In this document: in pieces, positions 1 through 9,023 of the stretch
Layout: the number at the start of each line of letters is the position of its first letter
Position numbering within the stretch: the first letter of the stretch is position 1
Assembly: GCA_963829355.1 (NCBI GenBank)
Contig: CAWHHZ010000004.1
Location: forward strand, 124,001 to 188,000
Source of the DNA: CAWHHZ01 sp963829355
Lineage (GTDB): Bacteria; Acidobacteriota; Thermoanaerobaculia; Gp7-AA8; JAHWKK01
DNA: 64,000 bases
Direction of reading: 5' to 3'
Position numbers and translations under genes: made by a program
Notes under the pieces: model-generated
Database searches by the model: none
The model's input: only the letters and a program-made list of their open reading frames with translations
What the model was told of the DNA's origin: nothing

Positions 1-134
1 CGATCGACGAGGCGCGCGAGCTCTCAATGCGATTCGGAGATGATCTCCGGTCCCTGCTCGACCAACTCTACGAAGACTACCAGCATCTTCTCAATGAAAG
101 GGGGGAGACGAACCGATGGCGAAATGCGATCTGA
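1..134 (+). CDS. 3' end of an unidentified protein (truncated by window edge)
   Basis: An open frame enters from the left edge (codons in phase from position 3) and stops at TGA 132-134. The visible 43 residues are charged and helical (for example LRSLLDQLYEDYQHLLNERG) and match no family I recognise. The frame overlaps the ATG of the next gene by 19 bases, and a purine-rich GGGGGGAG stretch just before that ATG lies inside it. This suggests translational coupling. Existence of the gene is inferred from the open frame and overlap only. Confidence 0.4.
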   Translation, partial: IDEARELSMRFGDDLRSLLDQLYEDYQHLLNERGETNRWRNAI

Positions 135-1207
135 CGCTGCATCTCGATGGAGAAAAGACGAGCTTCCGGCCCGGAGACATCGTGAGGGGAACGCTCGAGG
201 TTCGCGTCGACAAGGATGCGAAGTGCAACGAACTGAAAGTCGGTCTCCGCTGGCGCACACATGGGAAAGGGAATTCGGTCTCGGAGGAGATCGCCTCTCA
301 GGTACTCTTCCAGGGTGATTGGACTGCCGGCGCGACCTGGACCGGACGGTTCGAGCTGCGGATTCCCTCCGCGGGGCCCTTCACCTACAACGGACACTAC
401 CTGAATGTCGCGTGGGAGGTCTTCGCCCGCGCCGACATTCCGTGGGCGATCGACCCGAAGACAGAGATCGAGATTCTGCTCGAGCCCGACCCGGAAGCAG
501 ATCCCGATTGGATCGCGGCAGCAGGGTCGAGTCATCACGTTCCGAAAGATTTCAAAGAGAAAGTGCTCGGACCCGAGAGCACGGTCAAGCCATCGGGCGG
601 TTGCGCAGGGAACGCACTCGGGATCGGGTGCCTCCTCCTTCTGTTCGGACCGATGGTCTTCTTCCTCGGTGCGGGCATCACAAGAGGAGCCGCCTGGGCG
701 CGTGGAGACTTGTCGCTCGGCGAGGCTCTTCCCTGGATGTTCGGTGCAGTTGCGGTGCTGGCCGTGTTCATCTTCGCTACCTTCAAAGTGATCCGCAACG
801 TCATCGCGAAAAAGAAGCTCGGACGTGTCGATTTTCAGATCGAGCCACGCCTCGTGCGAGCCGGACAGGATCTGAGTGTGAGGATCGGCTGCAAACCGGA
901 GGGTTCGACCGAGCTCCTCGGTGCGACTGCACGCATCGTCGCCACCGAGACGGTCGTACGCGGAACGGGCACCAACAAGAGCACCTATCGCCAGGTCGTG
1001 TACGAAAAGGACTTCGAGATCTCGGGAGCGAAGTCGCTGGCGGCAGGCCTGCCGTACCAGGATGGAGTCTCGATCCCGATTCCGGCCGACGCACCGCCGT
1101 CGTTTTACGCGTCGGACAACAAACTCACATGGAACGTGGAGGCACGACTCGACATCGCCCGCTGGCCCGACTGGGTAGACCATGAGGAGATCCTCGTGCA
1201 CCGGTAA
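116..1207 (+). CDS. Arrestin-like two-domain membrane protein
   Basis: A 363-residue protein. Residues 1 to about 135 form a beta-rich domain with the flavour of arrestin/Spo0M-like proteins (early motif SFRPGDIVRGTLEVRV). Two hydrophobic segments follow (about 163-190 and 206-226), then a second beta-rich domain (about 235-363) that again opens with a FQIEPRLVRAGQDLSVRI-type strand pair. The membrane hairpin between the two lobes places both lobes on the same side of the membrane. A GGGGGGAG purine run lies upstream of the ATG, inside the preceding frame. Function is unknown; arrestin-fold proteins usually serve as adaptors. A 74-bp copy of this gene's linker region (residues about 140-163) survives as an orphan fragment near 33.63 kb. 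The family call rests on strand pattern and is moderate. Confidence 0.55.
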   Translation: MAKCDLTLHLDGEKTSFRPGDIVRGTLEVRVDKDAKCNELKVGLRWRTHGKGNSVSEEIASQVLFQGDWTAGATWTGRFELRIPSAGPFTYNGHYLNVAWEVFARADIPWAIDPKTEIEILLEPDPEADPDWIAAAGSSHHVPKDFKEKVLGPESTVKPSGGCAGNALGIGCLLLLFGPMVFFLGAGITRGAAWARGDLSLGEALPWMFGAVAVLAVFIFATFKVIRNVIAKKKLGRVDFQIEPRLVRAGQDLSVRIGCKPEGSTELLGATARIVATETVVRGTGTNKSTYRQVVYEKDFEISGAKSLAAGLPYQDGVSIPIPADAPPSFYASDNKLTWNVEARLDIARWPDWVDHEEILVHR

Positions 1208-1513
1208 GAGCTCGACGGGGAGTCGCCTCTACCGCGGGGCGAACTCCCTTCGCTTCCTCGGGACAGGCGGGGAGTGCTCGGGCCCTCCGGAAAGCCTGTC
1301 GTGTCAGGACGACCCACATCCCAAATCTCAACCTTCGCCCAACAGGGCTGGAGCCCCTGCGAGTCGGGGCTGGAGCGCCAACCCACACGGGCGATGATTT
1401 ATACTCACGCCTTCACAACAAAGAAGCTGTACAGTCCGAAGTCCCAGGCCAGAATCAGTGAGTCCGTACAAAGCCACAGATATACGAGATGATCCAGGCG
1501 CCCGCGCTCAAAA
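1208..1513. other. Intergenic stretch with one short hairpin
   Basis: No convincing gene. The only structure I see is at 1346-1376, where the phrase GGGCTGGAGC occurs twice around a hairpin (AGCCCC 1352-1357 pairing with GGGGCT 1366-1371). It has no T-run, so it looks more like a palindromic repeat unit than a terminator. The promoter of the downstream sulfatase-like gene is presumably here, but I cannot place it. Confidence 0.4.
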
Positions 1514-2965
1514 ATGATCAAATCCAGCCCCCGTTTCTCAGCTTCGACGTCCGTGAGCCGATGGTCAACGGTGGTCGTGTGGGCCGGCGTTCTGCTTGTC
1601 GTCGCGTGCAGCGAGCCTTCGGTCGAGCCACCTGAACCGACGAAGACAGTGATGGCCTCCGCTGAGTGCCTCGACTGCAACGTCCTTCTCCTCTCGATCG
1701 ACACGCTGCGTCCCGACCACCTCGGTACCTACGGCTACTTTCGCGACACCGATCCGACTTTGCGTTCGTTGGCCGCCGAAGGCGTCGTCGTCGAGCGCGC
1801 ACTGCACAACGGCGGCGGGACCCTGACGTCTCACATGAGCCTGATGACGTCGATGGGTCGATTCACGCACGGGATGGAAGCGGGAAGCGAGGAACCTCTT
1901 CCCGGCGCCGCCGTGACACTGGCAGAGTTGCTGTCCGATGCGGGCTATCGCACCGCAGCGTTCACCGACGGAGGGTGGATGCGTGCAAAATTCGGCTTCG
2001 ATCAGGGCTTCGACGTCTACGACGACGCGGGCGGACACCTCGACTCGATCATCCCGAAGGCGCTCGAGTGGCTGGACGAGGAGAGCGCCGATCCGTTCTT
2101 CCTCTTCCTTCACACATACGACGTCCACTCCAAGCCCGGTCCGCTCCCGTACGACTGTCCGGCCGAGTTCCGGGACCGCTTTCTTTCCGGAAAAGGAGAG
2201 CCGTTCGACGGTTGCAAGGACGGCCGATGCGGCACCAGGATGCTCGCCTGGATCAACGACGAGATTACGGCCGGGCGTCTCGACGGTCGGGACTACCTCT
2301 CGCCTGCGGAGCTACGGACGATCGTCGATCTCTACGATGGTTGCATCAGCTACGCCGATCACCAGGTGGCTGGACTGCTCGCTGCGCTCCAGGAGCGAGG
2401 CATGCTTTCCAACACGATTCTCGTCGTCGTCTCCGACCACGGCGAGGAGTTTCTCGAGCACGGAATGCTTCTCCACGCCCGCGGTGGCTACGACAGTATC
2501 GCCCGTATCCCGCTGATTCTGCGCTGGCCGGATCGACGCTTTGCCGGCAAGCGCGTGGAGAGCCTCGTCGCGATGATCGACCTGGCTCCGTCGATACTCG
2601 AGATACTTGGCGTTACATCAGATCCCGGAATGCAGGGTCGATCATTCATCCCCGCGGTCGTTGGCGATCGGCCAACGCGAACGATGGTCTCTATGGGCAT
2701 CGCCTCGAGCCGTGAGAAGTGGAAGTACATCCTGACCAGCGAGCAGCTCTTTGACCTCGACGCGGACCCGGACGAACAAGTGGACGTCGCCGGCAGCCAG
2801 GAAGCGCTGCGGGTGGAGATGTCATCCGAGCTCCGCCGCTCCGTCGCCGAAGATCGCCGGCAAGGGAAGGCGCTTCGCGGGCAGAGCTCACCGACCGCAT
2901 CGGCTCGCCTCACTCCCGATGAAGAGGCCCAGCTCCGCGCCCTGGGCTACCTCGGCGGGAACTGA
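1514..2965 (+). CDS. Sulfatase-superfamily lipoprotein (arylsulfatase-like)
   Basis: A 483-residue alkaline-phosphatase/sulfatase-fold enzyme. A lipoprotein signal ends at about Cys32 (VLLVVAC). The first metal site appears as SIDTLRPDHLGTYGY, and the C-terminal metal site as SDHGEEFLEHG. The segment aligned with the sulfatase C/S-x-P-S-R motif reads GGGTLTSHMSLMTS, so the formylglycine position is a threonine and the proline is missing. Related bacterial proteins often have TLPSH there. It may therefore act as a phosphodiesterase or phosphotransferase rather than a classical sulfatase. It lies just upstream of a polysaccharide locus with sulfotransferases, so a role in modifying or remodelling a charged glycan is possible (inference). 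Confidence 0.8.
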   Translation: MIKSSPRFSASTSVSRWSTVVVWAGVLLVVACSEPSVEPPEPTKTVMASAECLDCNVLLLSIDTLRPDHLGTYGYFRDTDPTLRSLAAEGVVVERALHNGGGTLTSHMSLMTSMGRFTHGMEAGSEEPLPGAAVTLAELLSDAGYRTAAFTDGGWMRAKFGFDQGFDVYDDAGGHLDSIIPKALEWLDEESADPFFLFLHTYDVHSKPGPLPYDCPAEFRDRFLSGKGEPFDGCKDGRCGTRMLAWINDEITAGRLDGRDYLSPAELRTIVDLYDGCISYADHQVAGLLAALQERGMLSNTILVVVSDHGEEFLEHGMLLHARGGYDSIARIPLILRWPDRRFAGKRVESLVAMIDLAPSILEILGVTSDPGMQGRSFIPAVVGDRPTRTMVSMGIASSREKWKYILTSEQLFDLDADPDEQVDVAGSQEALRVEMSSELRRSVAEDRRQGKALRGQSSPTASARLTPDEEAQLRALGYLGGN

Positions 2966-3142
2966 AACGGCTTTCTGGAGAGGAAGTCCGAGTGTCCGGA
3001 ACCCCGGGAAGATTCGAGCGCGGGCGGTTGTGGGAATCGTGGATATCGATCATGATCCTTTGAGAATCCCTCATTGTCCGCCGTCTGAAATGGAACCTTT
3101 CGCACATCGAAGCGAGCGGTCTCGAGAACGGAGCGTCGACAT

Positions 3143-3868
3143 ATGTCACCTGAAATTGCGGCAAAGCTGGCATCTGTACGTCATTGGCACCAGAACTACG
3201 AAATCGTGCCTGGTATTTGGACGAATGGCACCTATCAACCGCAGAGTTGGTGGGATTGGCTGGCGCTGCCTGATGATCTCAGTGGTATACGCGCCCTCGA
3301 CATCGGAGCGTGCGATGGTTTCTTCAGCCTGATGCTGCAACGCGCCGGAGCGGAGGTAACGGCGGTCGACTATAAGCCGAAGACGATGAGCGGCTTTCAA
3401 GTCATGGAAGAACTGAACGGCGTGAGCATCCCCCATTTGAACTGCAACCTTTTCGATCTGCCGACGCATGACCTCGGCAAGTTCGATGTCGTGTTGTTCC
3501 TCGGTGTCCTCTACCACCTGCCGGACCCGTATCGCGGCCTATCGATCATCGCCGATCTGTGCGACGGAAAGCTCTACATCGAAACAGCCGCGACTTCGCT
3601 GCCCGAGACGGATCTTCCGATCATGCGCTTCTATCCGAACGGTGCTTTGAACAACGACCCGACGAACTTCTGGGCTCCGAACCGATCGTGTCTGGAGGAA
3701 ATGGTCCGCGACACAGGATTCGTGGTCGATCGTGTAAGTTCCTCTCCCGATCAACCAGTCGAGTCCTATCGCCTGGCCCTGGCCGCATCGCGGGTCCACG
3801 ACCCACGCCTGGCAAGCCGGCGCAAGCTCGCCTACGGTCTGAAGCCGGCCGCGCCTCCGGTCGACTGA
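3143..3868 (+). CDS. SAM-dependent methyltransferase (CmoB-like)
   Basis: A 241-residue class I methyltransferase. The N-terminal HWHQNYEIVPGI resembles the substrate-side motif of CmoB/DUF1698 proteins. The SAM-binding glycine loop is LDIGACDGFFS (about 52-62), followed by an acidic strand end AVDYKP and the post-motif FDVVLFLGVLYHLPDP. True CmoB modifies tRNA wobble uridine and is longer. Short relatives such as this one are common in polysaccharide clusters, so sugar or glycan methylation is the likelier role here (inference from context). The ATG start has only a weak ribosome binding site. Confidence 0.75.
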   Translation: MSPEIAAKLASVRHWHQNYEIVPGIWTNGTYQPQSWWDWLALPDDLSGIRALDIGACDGFFSLMLQRAGAEVTAVDYKPKTMSGFQVMEELNGVSIPHLNCNLFDLPTHDLGKFDVVLFLGVLYHLPDPYRGLSIIADLCDGKLYIETAATSLPETDLPIMRFYPNGALNNDPTNFWAPNRSCLEEMVRDTGFVVDRVSSSPDQPVESYRLALAASRVHDPRLASRRKLAYGLKPAAPPVD

Positions 3869-4028
3869 CCGCTCTCCGGAGCTGCAGCCCCCGATCAGAA
3901 GCGCCGGAATCTTCTGGCCCCGGGATTGGGATCGATGTTATTTTCTGATCATCGGACCAAGTCGAGAGCAAGCTCCACTACGGGCGACGAGGCCTCGCTC
4001 CCCCGTTTTCTACGGGATCATCGGAGCC

Positions 4029-5336
4029 GTGCTGGCCTCGGCAGCACTTCTGCTGCCCGTGCTTACCACTGCGCAAGGGCTGGACCCGTTTCGATTCCCG
4101 AAGGTTCTCATTCTTCGAACCGCAGCGATTCTGCTGGTCGTGGCCTACGGGGTCCGGTCAGCGTGGTCGAAGCCCCCGGACTGGCGCGCCCACCTGAAGG
4201 ATCGCCTCTCGCTCATTCTGCTCGCCATCTGGCTATGGTGTGGAATTGCGGCCGCCTTCTCTCCTGATCCCGGCGTCTCCTGGTGGGGCTGGGCGGATGT
4301 GACCGCGGCCCTCATCCTGTTCGTTTGCTCGCGCGACTACGTCCGATCTACCGGGAGCTCCAGTCTGTTCTGGTTGCTTCTGATTCCCGGCATCATCAAC
4401 TCCGGCGCGCTCATGCTCCAGAGTGCCGGGCTCTGGCACCCGATGGTTACCCTGGAGGCATTTCAGACCCTGCCTCACCACGATCGGGTTCTCCTTTCCC
4501 GTGCTGCCTTTCTGGGCAACAGAGACGATGTCGGACTGTACCTCCTGATTCCGCTCTCCACGGCAATCTCACTCATGATAGGCCACTCGAGAGATCGACG
4601 CCGGTTCGTAGCAGCAGGTTCTGCCGTGTTGTTCATACTCGCCGGCATCCTGCTCAGCAGCACCCTCACGGCGATCGCGCTCGCTGTGCCGATGACCGCT
4701 TCCTTTCTACTGGTGAGATCCAGAGCGTCACGCTCGGGCCGACGCAGACTGCTGGTCATCGTGTCGGTTCTCGTGATCCTGGCGGTTGGTGCGGCCTGGT
4801 TGAGTGGATTGGTACAGGAGAGCGACTCGGTTCCCGAGAGACTGACCAGATATTCGGAGGGGCTACGCGAGGGACGATATGTGCAGGCCACCGGTTCGCG
4901 CATCCTCCCCGCGATGGTCTGTCTCCATCTGGTGAAAAGTAGTCTTCTTTTCGGTGCAGGACCTGGTCGTTTTCCGCTGGAGTTCACTGAGACCGCTGAG
5001 CTCTTGCGGCAACAGCACCCTAAGCTCCTTCTGTCTTCCGGTACGGAGTGGTTCGACATGGCGCACAATGATTTTCTGGAGAGCGCCGCGGAAGCCGGGA
5101 TGCCGGTCGTGATTCTGATGATGGCAGCGATCATCGTGTTCACTCGCCGCGCGTTAGCGAGCCTTCCTGAGGACGGTGGGAGCGACTGGCGCCAGTGGAT
5201 CAGGTTCGGTGCTGGTGTGCTGGTGCCGGTGCTCTCAATTGCGGCGCTGGTGTTGTTTCCGCTTCAGATTGCCGCTGTCTACGGAACTCTGGCGATCGCA
5301 ACAGGAGGGGCTCTCGGTGCTGCTGAAGATCTCTAG
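4029..5336 (+). CDS. O-antigen ligase / polymerase family membrane protein
   Basis: A 435-residue polytopic protein with about ten hydrophobic segments. A large loop ends in DMAHNDFLESAAEAG (around residue 345), the HN-x-F/L-E-x-x-x-E-x-G signature of the Wzy_C/WaaL family. Such proteins transfer or polymerise lipid-linked glycans on the outer face of the inner membrane. The start is a GTG. The frame is open further upstream, but no ATG occurs there, so the N-terminus is not fixed. The 3' end overlaps the next gene by 20 bases. It opens the polysaccharide locus. Confidence 0.8.
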   Translation: MLASAALLLPVLTTAQGLDPFRFPKVLILRTAAILLVVAYGVRSAWSKPPDWRAHLKDRLSLILLAIWLWCGIAAAFSPDPGVSWWGWADVTAALILFVCSRDYVRSTGSSSLFWLLLIPGIINSGALMLQSAGLWHPMVTLEAFQTLPHHDRVLLSRAAFLGNRDDVGLYLLIPLSTAISLMIGHSRDRRRFVAAGSAVLFILAGILLSSTLTAIALAVPMTASFLLVRSRASRSGRRRLLVIVSVLVILAVGAAWLSGLVQESDSVPERLTRYSEGLREGRYVQATGSRILPAMVCLHLVKSSLLFGAGPGRFPLEFTETAELLRQQHPKLLLSSGTEWFDMAHNDFLESAAEAGMPVVILMMAAIIVFTRRALASLPEDGGSDWRQWIRFGAGVLVPVLSIAALVLFPLQIAAVYGTLAIATGGALGAAEDL

Positions 5337-5790
5337 GGTGGGGCTTTCACTTTTGATCATGACCGCAGGAGGACTCCTGCTGGTTCTCCTCGTGCATCGA
5401 CCGTATCAACAGAATGTTCTGCTCCGGCCCCTGATTCACCATCCGGCGCAAGGATCTCCGGCAGTGGCACGACGGTATCAGAATCAACTGACGGCACTGG
5501 CTCCCTGGGATCCGTACCTCGACGGATTCAGAAGAGTGGCATCCTCCCGTCTTGCTGCTGATGCGAACGAATTTGAGGTCGGACTGGGACTATATGAAGC
5601 AGCGGCCTCGAGCAGGGTACCGCCGCGCTTTCGGATCGAAGCAGGGCTCTACATGATGGCTCACGGAAGATACGACAAGGGCATCGAGCTGATCATGAAA
5701 GCAGTCGAAACCGACCCGCGGCTGATCGATGAAATTCCCAATCCGAATCTTCGCGCACAGATCAGGACGATTGTCGAGAAGGTCGAGTAA
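5317..5790 (+). CDS. Small membrane-anchored TPR-like protein
   Basis: A 157-residue protein with a GTG start at 5317, chosen because AGGAGGGG (5303-5310) sits at a suitable distance inside the end of the ligase gene. One transmembrane segment spans about residues 9-27 (LSLLIMTAGGLLLVLLV). The rest is helical with a TPR-like flavour (FRIEAGLYMMAHGRYDKGIELIMKA). Overlap with the O-antigen ligase gene suggests translational coupling and a partner or accessory role for the ligase. Many Wzy/WaaL-type proteins carry a C-terminal TPR, so this may be the same module as a separate chain (inference). Confidence 0.65.
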   Translation: MLLKISRVGLSLLIMTAGGLLLVLLVHRPYQQNVLLRPLIHHPAQGSPAVARRYQNQLTALAPWDPYLDGFRRVASSRLAADANEFEVGLGLYEAAASSRVPPRFRIEAGLYMMAHGRYDKGIELIMKAVETDPRLIDEIPNPNLRAQIRTIVEKVE

Positions 5791-5867
5791 ACGCCTGCTC
5801 TGCCACTTTGCGTCCCGGCTCGCCGCGAGGCTCGCCCTCCCGCTCAGTTCGGGGCCTTTGGGGCTAG

Positions 5868-6043
5868 CCCGCATTTCTCACCAGGTGTCGTAGCGAGTCG
5901 GTGGAGAGTGGTGTGGATGCAAGGCGCGCGAAGATCCGGCCCCGCAGACATAGTCGACACTATGTCGAGGAGCCGGGTCGAGCGGAACGCAGCAGACGCG
6001 CCGCTATCCGCCGACGCAGTAGAAAGCTGGTGAGAAATGCGGG
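5868..6043. mobile_element. MITE-like element, copy 1
   Basis: A 176-bp non-coding element bounded by perfect 17-bp terminal inverted repeats (CCCGCATTTCTCACCAG and its complement). It is flanked on both sides by CTAG (5864-5867 and 6044-6047), which looks like a 4-bp target duplication. An internal hairpin (GACATAG/CTATGTC) sits near 5949-5970. A copy differing at about 9 of 176 positions (95% identical) with the same length lies at 30097-30272. No transposase is visible in the window. The right-hand CTAG supplies the TAG stop codon of the adjacent minus-strand gene. Confidence 0.85.
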
Positions 6044-7869
6044 CTAGAGCTCTTCCGGTGCGACTGGGGCCGGAGGCGCGTCGGCCGGCGCAGTCAGATC
6101 CTCGTCGCGCGCTTGCAGGACGCGCTTCACCGCGGCCAGTTCCTGTCGCGGGCCTGCAGGACGCGCTTCACCGAGGCCAGCTCCTCGTCGCGCGCCGCAA
6201 GGATCGCCTTGATCGACGCCAGCTCGGCATCGCGTGCGGCCACGATCTCCTGCAGCGCCGCGATGTGCTCCTGGTTCCCAGCGGCCATACGGTCGATCTC
6301 CGCCTGAATGGCGTCGCGCGATTCGCGCAATGCTGCGGTGCCGGCGAAGAGCTGACGGCGCTCGACGTGCGCGGCAATGAGAATGTCGATGGCGGTCGCC
6401 GAGATCAGATCGTGATGTTTGTTGTAGAGGCGATGCAGGGATGGCAATAGTCGTCCCCTCGCAGGAATCTGGTGCAGTGAGTCGGGACGAATGCGGTACT
6501 CGAACATCGGCCGGGAAAGATGAATGAATCGCCACCCGCGCTTCGCCGCCCCGAGCCAGAAATCCCAATCTTCCCAGTCGGTGAAGGCGACGTCATAGCC
6601 GCCAACATCGCTCCAGACCGTGCGGCGCATGACGGCACAGGCGTCGATGTAGTTGCTCCAGAGCATCGCCGGCAAATCGAAGCTCCGGCACGACAACATC
6701 CCCGCTCCGCGCTCCGAACTCACGACGATCTCCATAAGCCACGCCCGCTGCAGGGTCGGCGTCGAGCAACGCCACCGATTCCTCGGCGAAGCCGGGGAGC
6801 AGACGGTTGTCGGCGTCGAGGGGCAGGAGATAGTCGCCCGCAGACGCGGCGATCCCGCGGTTGCGGGCCGCAGAGAGGCCTGGATGCGGCTGTTCGAGCA
6901 CGCGATACGCGGCGTGGCGGAGTGCGTAGAGTACCTCGCGCGTGCGGGGCTGCGTCGACCCGTCGTCGACGATGATCAGCTCGGTGTCCGCGGGCGCGTT
7001 GCGCTCGACGCTGGCCACCGCATCGATCAGATAGTCGCCGTCATCGTGGCAGGGAATGATGACCGAGAGCCGTGGGCGCGTTGCTGGCCGAGGGGGGCGG
7101 TTACGCGAAGCCGCCTCCCATCTGCGGTCGTTACCGAGATCCGCGGCATCGTCGAGCGCTCCGAGGAGCTCCATCGCCTCCGCGTTGATGTGGTGCCAGA
7201 GGCGCGGTAGTGGATCGTCGTCAGGAGGCGAGATAAATGAGGTCTCGTCGCGCAGTTCGGCGATCGTGTTCGCATCCGCCTCGATACTGAAGCGCTGGCG
7301 CAGCATGGCAGTGAATGCGGCCGGGATCGCGCAGCATGCGATTCGTGCTGACGAGCAGCGTTCGGCCGCGGCACTCCGATGAAAATCGAGGATGTTGCGG
7401 TTGTATCGCGTCCAGATGCGTGCCGGATATCCGGGATGTGTGAGCCAGACGTCGGCGCCGCTGCGCAGCATCGAATCGGCGACCTCCCACGGATGGCGAT
7501 AGAGGAGGAGAAAGCGGGCCTCCGCTCCGAGCACGTCGTCCCAGAAATCGAGGAGCATCGAGGTGCGCGGGTCTTTCCAACCCCATGGTCCCCCGATGCG
7601 ATCGCGCTCGGCAACGAGTGCCGCTGCCTCGCTGCGATATGTCCCGGGGACGGCGTCGTCGAAGCGCTCGCTCTCGGTCCAACCCCAGTCGCGATGGCCC
7701 TCCTCCGCGGGGGTGCACGCCTCGAGCATGCGGCGATTGAGCGAGAGGAAGTCGAGATCCTCGAAGTAGCCGTCGGGATTGCCGCGTCGGCCGGCAGCAA
7801 CCGCCCGCCCATCCGGATGTTCGAGGCCGCGAGCAGTGAAGCGACGAACGAGGTACCCGACCGGTGCAT
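6044..7869 (-). pseudogene. Sulfotransferase - GT2 glycosyltransferase - coiled-coil fusion, multiply frameshifted
   Basis: Reading right to left: a sulfotransferase N-terminus (RLIVTGMHRSGTSFVASLL, a PAPS P-loop motif) and core (GPWGWKDPRTSMLL, FLLLYRHPWEVADSM). Then a GT2 domain (SVIIPCHDDGDYL, ELIIVDDGSTQPRT, LPLDADNRL, FDLPAMLWSNYIDACAVM, GGYDVAFTDWEDWDFWL). Then a coiled coil of 14-residue repeats (ASVKRVLQARDEEL-type). The protein is reconstructed only by changing frame near 7788, 7357, 7325, 6682 and 6148. Each junction is explained by a single-base indel, for example GACGCGGC where GACCGCGGC would keep frame. The final stop TAG lies in the MITE flank. The true start is unclear because the frame is open upstream of 7869, and a GTG at 7967 would need one more shift. 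It is either a decayed gene or an indel-rich assembly segment. Confidence 0.75.
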
Positions 7870-8102
7870 GCCGGTGACGATCAGTCGAAGGGGGGTCGCA
7901 TCGGCGGGTCTCTGGACTAGTGTGCGGAACGGATGCGACCCCGCTCGCGTTCGTCGTTGTCGGTCACAATAGGATGATAGCTGATGATTTACGAAGCCGG
8001 AATAATTTTATTAGACAAAGTCGGCCTTTCGCTCTACCGTTATCGCCTGGCAGATCTCGTGACCGGTCCCAATACAAGCAATACAATCAAAGGAGTGGTC
8101 CA

Positions 8103-9023
8103 GTGAGATATCCACGTCCACAGTACATCTCCCGCCTTCTTGCGGTGCTCCTCGTTCTGGTATTCAGCAGCATGGCACAGGCACAGGCGACCCGTACCTG
8201 GGTCTCCGGCGTCGGAGATGATGCAAATCCCTGCAGTCGAACCGCGCCCTGCAAGACATTCGCGGGAGCAATCTCCAAGACGGCGGCCAAGGGCGAGATC
8301 AATGTTCTCGATCCGGGCGGCTTCGGAGGAGTGACGATCACGAAATCAATCACGATCTCCTCGGAAGGATTCGAGGCTGGAGTGCTCGTTTCGGGGACGA
8401 ACGCGATCGTCGTCAATGCCGGAATCGCTGACGTCGTCATCCTTCGTGGCCTGGACATCGAGGGGTTGGGAACCGGGCTGAATGGGATCAGGTTCCTGGG
8501 GGGCCGCGCTCTGCACGTCGAGGACTGCACGATCAACAACTTCACGGGGAAAGCGATCGAGTTCAGTCCATCTGCCGGTACCGTGACCACCGCTCAACTC
8601 TTCGTGAGCGACACAACGATCCGCAACAATGCCGGAGGCGGCATCCTGATCAAACCAGGTACGAATGTCTCGGCCGTCGGGTTGATCGAGAACACCGAGC
8701 TACGCAACAACCAGTTCGGGCTGCGTGTCGAAGACTTCAGCATCATCACGGCCAGGAACAGCAACGCTACCGACAATTCGGGGGCTGGCTTCATCGCCGT
8801 TTCCAATCCGGGGGCGACGATGCTGATGCTCGACGGCTGCGTGTCGCGAGGCAACTCGAACGGAGTCAAGGCGGACCTGCAGAATGCGGTCGTGAAGATC
8901 GCGAATTGTACGTTCTCTGGGAATGTTTTCGGCATCGGGTCCGGTGGCGGCCAGGTTCTCAGCTTCGGCAATAACAACAACGCAGACAGCGGCAACCCGA
9001 CAGGCTCGATTGGGCAGGAGTAG
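8103..9023 (+). CDS. Secreted right-handed parallel beta-helix protein
   Basis: A 306-residue protein starting at GTG 8103, chosen for the AAAGGAG at 8090-8096 and a clean signal peptide (hydrophobic RLLAVLLVLVFSSMAQA, cleavage around residue 29). The mature part opens with TWVSGVGDDANPCSRTAPCKTF, a common entry to beta-helix domains. It continues as regular coils rich in IxxxN-type turns (VIADVVILRGLDIEG, VSDTTIRNNAGGGILI, ENTELRNNQFGLRV). Such folds bind or cleave polysaccharides, but no catalytic residues of a lyase or pectinase are evident. Its place between sulfotransferase genes suggests an extracellular glycan-associated role (inference). Confidence 0.75.
   Translation: MRYPRPQYISRLLAVLLVLVFSSMAQAQATRTWVSGVGDDANPCSRTAPCKTFAGAISKTAAKGEINVLDPGGFGGVTITKSITISSEGFEAGVLVSGTNAIVVNAGIADVVILRGLDIEGLGTGLNGIRFLGGRALHVEDCTINNFTGKAIEFSPSAGTVTTAQLFVSDTTIRNNAGGGILIKPGTNVSAVGLIENTELRNNQFGLRVEDFSIITARNSNATDNSGAGFIAVSNPGATMLMLDGCVSRGNSNGVKADLQNAVVKIANCTFSGNVFGIGSGGGQVLSFGNNNNADSGNPTGSIGQE

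Noticed and set aside
77..1201. 374-residue minus-strand ORF opposite the arrestin-like gene
   Set aside because: It is a shadow of a GC-rich gene with strong third-position bias; composition is rich in Arg, His and Glu without motifs.
5864..6047. Riboswitch or structured leader RNA
   Set aside because: The same 176 bp occurs at 30.1 kb in a different gene context with terminal inverted repeats and a flanking duplication, which fits a mobile element better.
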